Shown here piece by piece: positions 16,235-23,893 of a stretch of 64,000 nucleotides of DNA. The DNA is from JACVRW01 sp963819115 (lineage in GTDB: Bacteria; Actinomycetota; Thermoleophilia; Solirubrobacterales; Thermoleophilaceae). The DNA is taken from positions 124,001 through 188,000 of the forward strand of contig CAWFUR010000010.1 in assembly GCA_963819115.1 (NCBI GenBank), written 5' to 3'. The notes under the pieces are model-generated. The model saw only the letters and a program-made list of their open reading frames with translations. It was not told where the DNA came from and ran no database searches. Every line of letters starts with the position of its first letter. Within the stretch, counting starts at the first letter, position 1. The translations under genes were made by a program, and so were the position numbers.

Positions 16235-19200
16235 TTGCAGCACCCCAGGCAGGACGCCACGCACTCATCGGTGCGCGCGATCGTCATCGCGCTCACGCTC
16301 ATCTCCGTGCTCGTCGCGAGCGCGCTCGTCGCCGTGTCCGCGGGAGCAGCCACGACGCCCGAGACCGCGATCGACTCCGGGCCGTCCGGCACCTACCGCT
16401 GGGGCAGCGCGCAGTTCTCCCTCTCCTCACCCACCGGTGGTGCGACCTTCGAGTGCCGCCTCGACTCGGCCGCCTGGGCGACCTGCTCGGCCCATCCCTC
16501 GTTCGAGGTGGCCAACGGCTCCCACAGTCTCGAGGTGCGCGCCGTGCACGCGGGCCAGACCGATCCCACCCCCGCCGAGCACACCTGGTGGGCGGACGCC
16601 ACGATCCAGAACGGGAACTTCGAGACCGAGGGCGACGGCTGGCTCCAGCAGGGCTTCACGATGCCGGGCTGGAAGACGGACAGCTCCAACATCGGCCTCT
16701 CGGTGGTGTCCGGAGGGCCCGGTGGCGCGCACGCCGGGCGGGCCACGGCCACCGGAGCCGGCTCGCTCTCGCTCCGCGTGGCGCCACGACCCGTGAACGC
16801 AACTCCTTCGGGCACGAAGTTCACGGCCTCCGGAATGGTGCGCAGCGCCCCGGGCGCGCGCGTGTGTCTGCGCATCCGGGAGTGGTCGCCCGCGGACGCG
16901 CCCGCCCCGGTCCCCCCGGAGACCGAGACCCCGCCCCAGACCATCCTGGGCGTGGCCGACTCCTGTGTGAACGCCACCTCCTCCTGGCAGTCGTTCCCCG
17001 CCGTCGACTACACCACCACCGGCGCCGGCAGCGAGATCGACGTGTACGCCTACCGCACCACCACCGCCGCGGCGGGCGACTGGGTCGAGCTCGACGCGAT
17101 CGGCCTGAAGGACACCGATCCGCTGGCCGTGCCCCCCACGCCCGAGGTCACGGGTGACCCCGTGCTGCTGGGCCTCGGTGACATCGCGTCCTGCTGGTCC
17201 TCGGGCGACGAGGCCACGGCCCGGCTTCTGGACACGACCCCCGGAGTGCTCGGCATCGTCGGGGACACCGAGCAGAACAACGCCACGGCCCCGGAGTTCA
17301 AGGGCTGCTACGACGCGACCTGGGGCCGCCACAACGCCCGCAGCCGCCCCGCCGTGGGCGACCACGAGTACCGGGTGACCGACGCCGCCGGGTACTTCGA
17401 CTACTTCGGCAGCCGCGCCGGGCCGCGATTCAAGGGCTGGTACAGCTACGACCTCGCCAACTGGCACATCGTGGTCCTGAACAGCAACTGCGAGCTGATC
17501 GGCGGCTGCGGCCCCGGCTCCGAGCAGTACGAGTGGCTCCAGCAGGACCTGCACCAGAACGCCGGCGACTGCATCGGTGCGTACGTCCACCACCCGCGCT
17601 GGAGTGCCGGTGCCCTCCACGGAGACCAGACGCGGGTGGCCCCCTTCTGGGACCTCCTCTACAAGTACAGCGCCGAGTTCGTGTACGGCGGGAACGACCA
17701 CACCTACCAGCGCTTCGCGCCGCAGACCCCCGCGGGCGTCGTGGATCGCGACAGGGGCCTGCGCCAGTTCGTGCTCGGCACCGGAGGCACTCAGCACTAC
17801 CCGCTGACCGGCCTCGAGCCCAACACCGAGGTTCAGCACACGGGCACGTTCGGCGTGATGCGCTTCACGCTCCACGCGAACAGCTACGACTGGCGCTTCC
17901 TCCCCCAGGCGGGGCGCACCTTCACCGACGCCGGGTCCACGCAGTGCTCGCCGCTGCTCGTGGACAACAAGGCCCCGGAAACCACGATCTCGTCGCCTCC
18001 CGCCGACGTGACGGGCCCCCAGACCTCGGTCGGCTTCGGCTCGAACGAGGGCGGCTCCAGCTTCGAATGCCGCCTGGACGCCGCGGCGCAGTGGACTGCC
18101 TGCACCTCGCCGCGCACGCTGACCGGGCTGGCGACCGGCTCCCACACGTTCAGGGTTCGCGCCCAGGACGCCGCCGGGAACGTGGACGCCACGCCGGCCG
18201 AGCGCACCTGGACAGTGGACGCCGACCCGCCGAGCACCACGATCGACTCAGGCCCGTCGGGCCTCGTGGCCAGCGACGCCGCCGCGTTCACCCTCGGCAC
18301 GGGCGAGGCCGGCTCGACCTTCGAATGCCAGGTCGATGGCGCCTCGCAGTGGACCGCCTGCACCTCGCCGCGCACGCTCACCGGGCTCGCACAGGGTGCG
18401 CATTCCTTCCGCGCCCGCGCCCGCGACGCCGTGGGCAACGTGGACGCCACCCCGGCCGAGCGCACCTGGACCGTGGACACCCACGCGCCCGAGACCACGC
18501 TCGAGTCCGGGCCCTCGGGAACCGTGCCCTCCACCTCGGCCACGTTCTCCTTCAGCTCCTCCGAGACCGGGACATTCGAGTGTCGTGTGGACGGCGCGGG
18601 GCAGTGGACCGCCTGCACCTCGCCGCGCTCACTGACCGGGCTCGGACAGGGCCCGCACACCCTCGCCGTACGGGCCAAGGACTCGGCCGGCAACCTGGAC
18701 GCCACGCCCGCCGAGCGCAGCTGGGCTGTGGACACCCAGCCTCCTGAGACCGCCATCGAGTCCGGCCCGTCCGGGCTCGTGGCCGCCAGCGAGGCCACCT
18801 TCACCCTCGGCTCCAGCGAGGGCGACTCGACCTTCGAATGCCAGGTCGACGGCGCGACACAGTGGACCGCCTGCGGCTCGCCGCGCACCCTCGCCGATCT
18901 CTCCCAGGGTGGGCATTCCTTCCGCGCCCGCGCGCGAGACGCGGTGGGCAACGTGGACTCCACCCCGGCGGAGCGCACATGGACCGTGGACACCACTGCG
19001 CCCGACACGATGATCGACTCGGGCCCGTCCGGGCTCGAGCGGAGCGCGAGCGCCCACCTCACCCTCTCCTCCACCGAGACGGGCTCGAGCTTCGAATGCC
19101 GGTTGGACGCCGGCGACTGGGCACCCTGCGCGTCGCCCCGGGACCTGACCGGGCTGCCCGACGGTCCGCACGTGGTGCGGGCTCGCGCCCGTGACGCGGC

Positions 19201-20164
19201 CGGCAACATCGACCCGACTCCGGCCGAGCGGGCCTGGACGGTGGACACCGATGTCCCCGAGACGGCGATCGCGTCCGGGCCCTCGGGGCTTGTGAACAGC
19301 TCCACCGCCAACTTCACGCTGTCTTCGAGCGAAGGCGGCTCAACCTTCGAATGCCGGCTGGACGACGATGCCGGCTGGTCGCCCTGCGCCTCCCCGGCCA
19401 CGTTCACCGGGCTCGGCGAAGGTCCGCACACGATCCGGGTACGGGCCAACGACGCCGCCGGCAACACCGACGCCTCGCCGGCCGAGCGCGCGTGGACCGT
19501 GGACACCACGCCGCCCGAGACGGTGATCCACTCCGGTCCCGCGTCCGGCGGGCGGTCGACCCGCGCCCTGTTCGCCTTCTCCGCGGAGAGCGGCGCAGGC
19601 TTCCAGTGCCGCCTCGACGACGCAGGCTGGGGCGCCTGCGCCTCTCCGCTCGAGCTGACCGACCTGGCTCCGGGCGGTCACGTGCTGCGCGTGCGCGCCG
19701 CCGACGCGGCCGGGAACGTGGACCCCACCGGCGCCGCTTGGACGTGGACGATCACGATCCCACCGGTGGTGGTGCCTCCCCCGACTGCGCCCGAGGCCCC
19801 GGAGCCCCCCTCCATGCGCGATCTGGCCACCGCCCTCCGTGCCGACGTTCTGGCCGCGGCGAGGGTCCTGCGCCGGACCCACGGCGCCAGGCTGATCCGC
19901 CAGCGCGGGCTTACCGTGAGAGGGCTTGATGCCGCGCTGCCCGGACGTTTCTACGTAAGACTCCGCCACGCCGGCGCCCTGCTGGGACAGGGCCGCAGCA
20001 CTTCGAGCCGTGCCGGCCGCCACGCCGTGCGGCTGAGGCTGACCCGCGCGGGTGTCCGGAGGCTCGCGCGCGGCACACTTCGCCGAGTGAAGCTCGAGAT
20101 CGAGTTCCGCGACTCGGCCGGGCGGACGATGCGGAGGAGCGCCCTCCTGCCGCTGCGCGGCTGA
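16235..20164 (+). CDS. Secreted calcineurin-like phosphoesterase with Ig-like repeats
   Basis: About 1,309 residues. A hydrophobic signal 'AIVIALTLISVLVASALVAV' is followed by one Ig-like unit, a jelly-roll-like segment ('IQNGNFETEGDGW'), a phosphoesterase domain, seven Ig-like repeats and a basic C-terminal domain. Metal motifs are 'GLGDIASC', 'VGDTEQ', 'VGDHEY', 'YVHHPRW' and 'GGNDHTY'; the first lacks the His of the usual DxH, and 'GGNDH' stands for GHxH. Each repeat carries 'FECRLD' and a second Cys ('W..C.SPR'), probably a disulfide, and ends 'DAAGNVDxTPAERTWTVD'. Starts TTG 16235 (AAAGGA upstream) and GTG 16271 are both possible; TTG 16163 would precede the signal by 50 residues. Likely an extracellular phosphatase or nuclease-like enzyme. 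Confidence 0.82.
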   Translation: MQHPRQDATHSSVRAIVIALTLISVLVASALVAVSAGAATTPETAIDSGPSGTYRWGSAQFSLSSPTGGATFECRLDSAAWATCSAHPSFEVANGSHSLEVRAVHAGQTDPTPAEHTWWADATIQNGNFETEGDGWLQQGFTMPGWKTDSSNIGLSVVSGGPGGAHAGRATATGAGSLSLRVAPRPVNATPSGTKFTASGMVRSAPGARVCLRIREWSPADAPAPVPPETETPPQTILGVADSCVNATSSWQSFPAVDYTTTGAGSEIDVYAYRTTTAAAGDWVELDAIGLKDTDPLAVPPTPEVTGDPVLLGLGDIASCWSSGDEATARLLDTTPGVLGIVGDTEQNNATAPEFKGCYDATWGRHNARSRPAVGDHEYRVTDAAGYFDYFGSRAGPRFKGWYSYDLANWHIVVLNSNCELIGGCGPGSEQYEWLQQDLHQNAGDCIGAYVHHPRWSAGALHGDQTRVAPFWDLLYKYSAEFVYGGNDHTYQRFAPQTPAGVVDRDRGLRQFVLGTGGTQHYPLTGLEPNTEVQHTGTFGVMRFTLHANSYDWRFLPQAGRTFTDAGSTQCSPLLVDNKAPETTISSPPADVTGPQTSVGFGSNEGGSSFECRLDAAAQWTACTSPRTLTGLATGSHTFRVRAQDAAGNVDATPAERTWTVDADPPSTTIDSGPSGLVASDAAAFTLGTGEAGSTFECQVDGASQWTACTSPRTLTGLAQGAHSFRARARDAVGNVDATPAERTWTVDTHAPETTLESGPSGTVPSTSATFSFSSSETGTFECRVDGAGQWTACTSPRSLTGLGQGPHTLAVRAKDSAGNLDATPAERSWAVDTQPPETAIESGPSGLVAASEATFTLGSSEGDSTFECQVDGATQWTACGSPRTLADLSQGGHSFRARARDAVGNVDSTPAERTWTVDTTAPDTMIDSGPSGLERSASAHLTLSSTETGSSFECRLDAGDWAPCASPRDLTGLPDGPHVVRARARDAAGNIDPTPAERAWTVDTDVPETAIASGPSGLVNSSTANFTLSSSEGGSTFECRLDDDAGWSPCASPATFTGLGEGPHTIRVRANDAAGNTDASPAERAWTVDTTPPETVIHSGPASGGRSTRALFAFSAESGAGFQCRLDDAGWGACASPLELTDLAPGGHVLRVRAADAAGNVDPTGAAWTWTITIPPVVVPPPTAPEAPEPPSMRDLATALRADVLAAARVLRRTHGARLIRQRGLTVRGLDAALPGRFYVRLRHAGALLGQGRSTSSRAGRHAVRLRLTRAGVRRLARGTLRRVKLEIEFRDSAGRTMRRSALLPLRG
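17970..19760 (+). repeat. Seven tandem ~257-bp Ig-domain repeats within the phosphoesterase gene
   Basis: Units begin near 17970, 18228, 18487, 18741, 18998, 19255 and 19513 with variants of 'PETxIxSGPSGLV'. Units 2 and 4 share long near-identical stretches (for example 'TFECQVDGA' and 'HSFRARARDAVGNVD'), indicating recent duplication or gene conversion. A single related unit precedes the catalytic domain near 16355. Confidence 0.85.
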
Positions 20165-20202
20165 CCCCGCCCGCCGACGCGGCGCCTGGAGGCATTCCCA
20201 GC

Positions 20203-20631
20203 GTGAGTGGGCACAATGAGCCCATCGTGAGCGACTCTCCCGAACAGCTCACCCGGCTCGCCTACGAGCGCTACAGCGCCGGCAACGTGCCGGGGATGCT
20301 CGAGCTCTTCGACCCCGAGGTGGAGGTCGTGGTGGCCCCACCCAACTTCGAGAGCGGCACCTACCGCGGCCACGCGGAGTACGGCGCGCTGCTGCAGCGC
20401 TGGGGCGCCGTGTGGGACGAGATGCGCGTGGAGCCGCGCTCGCTGGAGGCGACCGGCGACTGGGTGCTGGCCTTCGTGGAGTACATCGGCCTCGGGCGGG
20501 GATCCTCCGTGGAGGTGACCCAGCCGTCGTGGGAGGTGTCCCAGTGGCCGGACGGGCTCTGTGTCCGCTACGAGGTCTATTGGGATCGCGATGAGGGACT
20601 CGCCGCGTTCGCCGAGCGGTCGCGCACCTAG
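20203..20631 (+). CDS. NTF2/SnoaL-like protein
   Basis: 142 residues. 'LTRLAYERYSAGNVPGMLELFDPEVEVVV' (opening 'AYERYSAGNVPGMLELF') followed by 'GTYRGHAEYGALLQRW' is the classic SnoaL-like pattern: helix, acidic strand, then 'G.e.....w'. The domain is a small ligand-binding or isomerase fold, and the substrate is unknown. GGAGG at 20187-20191 supports GTG 20203; a later GTG at 20227 has no ribosome-binding site. The stop is directly followed by the ATG of a short remnant ORF. Confidence 0.82.
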   Translation: MSGHNEPIVSDSPEQLTRLAYERYSAGNVPGMLELFDPEVEVVVAPPNFESGTYRGHAEYGALLQRWGAVWDEMRVEPRSLEATGDWVLAFVEYIGLGRGSSVEVTQPSWEVSQWPDGLCVRYEVYWDRDEGLAAFAERSRT

Positions 20632-20754
20632 ATGCTGCGCGCCCTTCCCGACGGCTTCGAGATCGACGATGACCCCGACCGGCTCGACGTGGCCGACGTG
20701 TTCGTGCTGCCGGAGGCCCGCGGGCTGCTGCCGGCAGAGCCCACCCGCGGCTAA
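20632..20754 (+). pseudogene. N-terminal remnant of a GNAT acetyltransferase
   Basis: A 40-residue ORF (ATG 20632, TAA 20752-20754) abutting the previous stop. Its first half, 'LPDGFEIDDDPDRLDVADV', resembles the conserved beginning of a common GNAT N-acetyltransferase group ('lPdGfeldDDpaRlDvdav'). The second half ('VFVLPEARGLLPAEPTRG') does not continue that family, and no acetyl-CoA-binding loop follows. It is best read as the stump of a gene whose body was deleted. It may still be translated by coupling to 20203-20631. Confidence 0.45.
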
Positions 20755-20757
20755 GGC

Positions 20758-21603
20758 GTGCCCGCCGCCGCGCTCGCGCTGGTGCTCCTGGCGGCGGGCG
20801 CCCACGCCGCCTGGAACCTGCTCGCCAAGACCGCGGCCGGAGGCGGCGCGGCCTTCGTGTGGCTGGCCTCGGTCTTCGGAGCGGCGGTGCTCACCATCCC
20901 GGCGCTCGTGCTCGTGGCCACCGACTCTCCGCGCGCGGCGGCGCTCTGGTTCATGGCCGGCAGCGGGGTCATCCACGCCGCCTACTTCGCCTGCCTACAG
21001 CGCGGCTACCGCGACGGCGAGCTGTCCCTGGTCTACCCCGTGGCGCGCGGAAGCGGGCCCGTGCTGGCCACCATCGGAGCGGTGGTGCTGCTGGGCGAGC
21101 GGCCCAGCGCCCTGACGCTCGCGGGCGGCGCCGTGGTGGTGCTCGCGATCCTGTCCCTGGCCGCGCCCGCGGTGCGCGCCGGGGCGCCGGGCGCCGACTG
21201 GGCGCTGGCCACCGGCCTGACCATCGCGGTCTACACGCTCTGGGACAAGCACGCGGTGGGCAGGCTCGACGCCTCGCCCATCGTGTACTTCTGGGCCACC
21301 GAGATCGGCGTGGCCCTGTGTCTCTCCCCGTTCGTGCTGAGCCGTCCCGAGGTGGTCCGGAAGGCCTGGCGGGTGGACCGGCGCCCGGCGCTCGGAGTGG
21401 CCCTGCTCTCGGGCTTCGCCTACATCCTCGTGCTCTACGCGCTCACCCTGGCCGCGGTGAGCTACGTGGCCCCCGCGCGCGAGGTGAGCGTGCTGGTGGG
21501 CACGGCGCTCGGGGTGGGCGTGCTGCGCGAGGGAGACCCCCGGCGGCGCCTCATGTGCGCGGGGGCGATGGTGATCGGAATCCTGGCCCTGGCGGTGGGC
21601 TGA
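20758..21603 (+). CDS. EamA/DMT-superfamily transporter
   Basis: 281 residues with ten hydrophobic helices arranged as two EamA repeats. 'HAAWNLLAKTA' at the start and 'GELSLVYPVARGSGPVLATI' at the end of the first half are typical of the drug/metabolite transporter superfamily. Substrates range from amino acids to nucleotide sugars, and none can be inferred. GTG 20758 lies three bases after the remnant ORF's stop. The gene is convergent with the ABC permease gene at 21673; the gap between them is filled by a copy of the dispersed hairpin repeat. Confidence 0.85.
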   Translation: MPAAALALVLLAAGAHAAWNLLAKTAAGGGAAFVWLASVFGAAVLTIPALVLVATDSPRAAALWFMAGSGVIHAAYFACLQRGYRDGELSLVYPVARGSGPVLATIGAVVLLGERPSALTLAGGAVVVLAILSLAAPAVRAGAPGADWALATGLTIAVYTLWDKHAVGRLDASPIVYFWATEIGVALCLSPFVLSRPEVVRKAWRVDRRPALGVALLSGFAYILVLYALTLAAVSYVAPAREVSVLVGTALGVGVLREGDPRRRLMCAGAMVIGILALAVG

Positions 21604-21626
21604 CCCCTGCCGTCCGCCGTGGCCCG

Positions 21627-21672
21627 GGCGAGGAGCGCAGCGCGATCGGTGATCGCGCGAGCACCGCAGCCA
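21627..21672. repeat. Dispersed hairpin repeat, copy R1
   Basis: Between convergent genes. Left arm GAGGAGCGCAGC, stem CGCGATC/GATCGCG, right arm GAGCACCGCAGCC. The stem carries a compensatory C-G to G-C exchange relative to other copies. Confidence 0.85.
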
Positions 21673-22446
21673 CTAGTTGGTTACCGCCTGCCGGTACTTC
21701 CGCACCGACAGGAACCCGAACACCACGATCAGGCCCAGGGACCACACCACCGCCATGTACACGTCGCTGTTGGCGGGGGTGCCGATCCACAGGGCGCGGA
21801 TCGCGTCCACCACGGTGGTGATGGGGTTCACCTCGGCGAAGGTCTGGAGCCAGTTTGGCATCGAGTCCACGGGCACGAAGGCCGAGGAGGCGAAGGTGAG
21901 CGGGAAGACGGCGATGAAGCCCAGCGCCTGGGCCGACTCCGCCGACGAGGCGCTGAGGCCGAGGAAGGCGAACAGCCAGGAGAACGCGTAGCCGAAGAGC
22001 AATAGCAGGGCCACCCCGGCCAGGATCTCGGGCACGCTGCTGTCGAACGAGAAGCCCGCGATTACTCCTACCACGAGCATCACCACGATCGAGATCGCGT
22101 TGGTGGCCACATCCGCCAGCGTGCGGCCCGCCAGCACGGCCGAGCGCGCCATGGGCAGCGAGCGGAAGCGGTCGATCAGCCCCTTCTTCAGGTCCTCGGC
22201 CAGGCCCAGTGCGGTGACGAAGCCGCCGAAGGCCATCGTCTGCACGATGATCCCCGGCATCAGGAAGTCCACGTAGTCGTACCCGGGCGTGCTGATCGCC
22301 CCGCCGAAGACGTACACGAAGAGCAGCACGAACATGATCGGCTGCACCGTGAAGGAGATCAGCAGATCGGGCGCCCGGGGAATGCGGAGGAGGTTCCGCC
22401 GCGCCAGCACGGCGGTGTCCGACACCGTCTCGGAAACGCTGCTCAC
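21673..22446 (-). CDS. ABC-2 type permease, DrrB type
   Basis: 257 residues with six hydrophobic helices. 'FLMPGIIVQTMAFGGF', 'GLIDRFRSLPMARSAVL' (coupling helix) and 'VPVDSMPNWLQTFAEVNPIT' (given here in parts: VPVDSMPNWLQ, then NPITTVVDAIRAL) are the strongly conserved DrrB/daunorubicin-type permease motifs. The GTG start overlaps the stop of the ATPase gene (GTGA on the minus strand at 22443-22446), so the two are coupled. Together they form a second two-gene exporter, distinct in sequence from the one at 9218-10944. Substrate unknown. Confidence 0.92.
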   Translation of the reverse strand: MSSVSETVSDTAVLARRNLLRIPRAPDLLISFTVQPIMFVLLFVYVFGGAISTPGYDYVDFLMPGIIVQTMAFGGFVTALGLAEDLKKGLIDRFRSLPMARSAVLAGRTLADVATNAISIVVMLVVGVIAGFSFDSSVPEILAGVALLLLFGYAFSWLFAFLGLSASSAESAQALGFIAVFPLTFASSAFVPVDSMPNWLQTFAEVNPITTVVDAIRALWIGTPANSDVYMAVVWSLGLIVVFGFLSVRKYRQAVTN

Positions 22447-23429
22447 GCGCGCACCTCCTCGAGCTCGCGTTCCTCCGCCTCCTCCTCCCGCTCGGCCGCG
22501 TGGCCGGTGAGCACGATGAACACGTCATCGAGGGTCGGGCGGTGCACCGCGAGGTCGGCGATCGCGATCCCTGAGTCGTCGAGCCCGCGCACCGTCTCCG
22601 CGATCACGCCACTGCGCCGCGGGAAGGTCATCCGCACCACGGCGCGCTCCACCTCCGGCCGGTCGCAGCCGATCGCCGCGAGGATCTCCACGGCGTCCGC
22701 CGCGCGGGCCGGATCCTCGAGGGTCACCTCCAGGCGCTCCCCTCCAACCCGCGACTTCAGCTCGTCCGGGGTGCCCTCGGCGATCACCTTGCCCTGGTCG
22801 ATCACGGCGATCCGGTCGGCGAGCCGGTCGGCCTCGTCCAGCGTCTGCGTGGTGAGCAGCACCGTGATTCCGGACGCCACGCGGCCCTCAATCGTCTCGA
22901 GCAGCTTGAGGCGACTGCGAGGGTCGAGCCCGGTGGTGGGCTCGTCGAGGAACAGCACCGGCGGCTGCGCCACCAGCGAGGCGGCCAGATCCAGCCGGCG
23001 GCGCATTCCGCCCGAGTAGGTGCGCACCAGCCGGCCGGCGGCCTCGTCCAGCTCGAAGTCGGCGAGCAGCTCGTTGGCGCGCTCGCGTGAGCGGGCACGA
23101 CCGAGGTGGTAGAGCCGGCCCACCATCTCGAGGTTCTCGAAGCCCGTGAGGTTCTCGTCCACCGCGGCGTACTGGCCGGCGAGGCCGATGTGGCGACGGA
23201 GCTCCGTGGCCTGCGCGACCACGTCGAACCCGGCCACCCTCGCGCTGCCCGAGTTCGGGCGCAGCAGGGTGGTGAGCACCCGCACGGCGGTGGTCTTCCC
23301 CGCCCCGTTCGGGCCGAGCAGCCCCAGCACGGTGCCGGTTTCCACCGCCAGGTCCACGCCTCTCAGCGCGTGTACGTCCCCGTACGAGACGTGAAGGTCA
23401 TCCGCCTGAATCGCAAGCTCGCCCGGCAT
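22443..23429 (-). CDS. ABC transporter ATP-binding protein, DrrA type
   Basis: 328 residues. Walker A is 'GPNGAGKTTAVRVL', the signature is 'YSGGMRRRLDLAASL', Walker B is 'VLFLDEPTTGLDP', the switch is 'LLTTQTLDEADRL', and the usual DrrA tail is 'PTLDDVFIVLTG'. ATG 23429 is chosen over the TTG just before it. There is no Shine-Dalgarno; TAGCTT lies seven bases upstream, which suggests a leaderless transcript. It forms an exporter with the overlapping permease gene. Confidence 0.93.
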   Translation of the reverse strand: MPGELAIQADDLHVSYGDVHALRGVDLAVETGTVLGLLGPNGAGKTTAVRVLTTLLRPNSGSARVAGFDVVAQATELRRHIGLAGQYAAVDENLTGFENLEMVGRLYHLGRARSRERANELLADFELDEAAGRLVRTYSGGMRRRLDLAASLVAQPPVLFLDEPTTGLDPRSRLKLLETIEGRVASGITVLLTTQTLDEADRLADRIAVIDQGKVIAEGTPDELKSRVGGERLEVTLEDPARAADAVEILAAIGCDRPEVERAVVRMTFPRRSGVIAETVRGLDDSGIAIADLAVHRPTLDDVFIVLTGHAAEREEEAEERELEEVRA

Positions 23430-23436
23430 CAAATTG

Positions 23437-23442
23437 AAGCTA
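23437..23442 (-). promoter_or_regulatory. Candidate -10 for the drrAB-type operon
   Basis: TAGCTT on the minus strand, seven bases before the ATG at 23429, with no ribosome-binding site between. One of seven similar start contexts in the window. Confidence 0.35.
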
Positions 23443-23474
23443 GCGAAACGGGCGCCCGGGCCGACTCGAGACGC

Positions 23475-23816
23475 CTAGACGCTTAGACGCGCGAGGCCGA
23501 GGCGAGCCGTCATGCGCGCACGGATGCCCCGGCGGACACCGTCGTCGTGCCGGCGCAGCTGCGCCCGGCGGAACTCGAGGAGCGCCACGAGCTCGGCCGT
23601 GGGCTCGAACGGATCCGCGATCGCCGACCCGGATCCGAGCGGGAGCGCGGCCAGGATCCTCTCGCCGGACTCGGCCACGAGCGCCGGCCCCTGAGGCCGC
23701 TCGGCGCTGTCGAGCTCAGCCAGCCGGGCCAGGGCTCGTTCGTCGTCACCCACCGCGTACCGCACCGTCACGTGCGCGCTGCTCATCTTTGGCGTTTCCG
23801 AGGTGAAGCGGAACAT
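23475..23816 (-). CDS. Small hypothetical protein, GNAT-half-like
   Basis: 113 residues. The core 'VRYAVGDDERALARLAELDS' followed by 'ALVAESGERILAALPL' resembles the first helix and the beta2-beta3 hairpin of GNAT acetyltransferases, but the acetyl-CoA loop is absent. It then runs 'ADPFEPTAELVALLEFRRAQL' (as 'ADPFEPTAELVALL' plus 'FRRAQL'). From memory this is a recurring small actinobacterial family without known function. GGAAGGAGG lies seven bases before ATG 23816; ATG 23786 is a less likely alternative. It is divergent from the MocR gene and may share its operator. Confidence 0.65.
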   Translation of the reverse strand: MFRFTSETPKMSSAHVTVRYAVGDDERALARLAELDSAERPQGPALVAESGERILAALPLGSGSAIADPFEPTAELVALLEFRRAQLRRHDDGVRRGIRARMTARLGLARLSV

Positions 23817-23842
23817 TCTGCGGCCTCCTTCCGGCGGGGTGG

Positions 23843-23871
23843 TTGCGTGTATGACTTACACGAGCTATCGT
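23843..23871 (+). promoter_or_regulatory. MocR gene promoter
   Basis: TTGCGT (23843-23848) and TATCGT (23866-23871) are 17 bases apart, a good vegetative-type promoter. TATCGT is part of ACGAGCTATCGT, also found at the P450 promoter. The spacer holds the palindrome at 23847-23861. Confidence 0.55.
23847..23861. promoter_or_regulatory. Palindromic operator GTGTA-N5-TACAC
   Basis: GTGTATGACTTACAC is a perfect 5+5 inverted repeat inside the promoter spacer, in the region shared by the divergent genes 23475-23816 and 23894-25393. It is well placed for repression or autoregulation by the MocR-type protein. Confidence 0.5.
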
Positions 23872-23893
23872 ACGACAGCAGAGGCGCGAAACA

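Noticed and set aside
16427..18145. Long minus-strand open frame (572 codons) opposite the phosphoesterase gene
   Set aside because: A mirror of codon bias in a very high-GC gene. The translation has no family likeness, is rich in Gly/Ala/Arg/Val/His, and the plus frame has clear domains.
17970..19760. Possible CRISPR-like or minisatellite array
   Set aside because: The unit length (~257 bp), in-frame coding and conserved Cys pairs show protein-domain repeats, not spacers.
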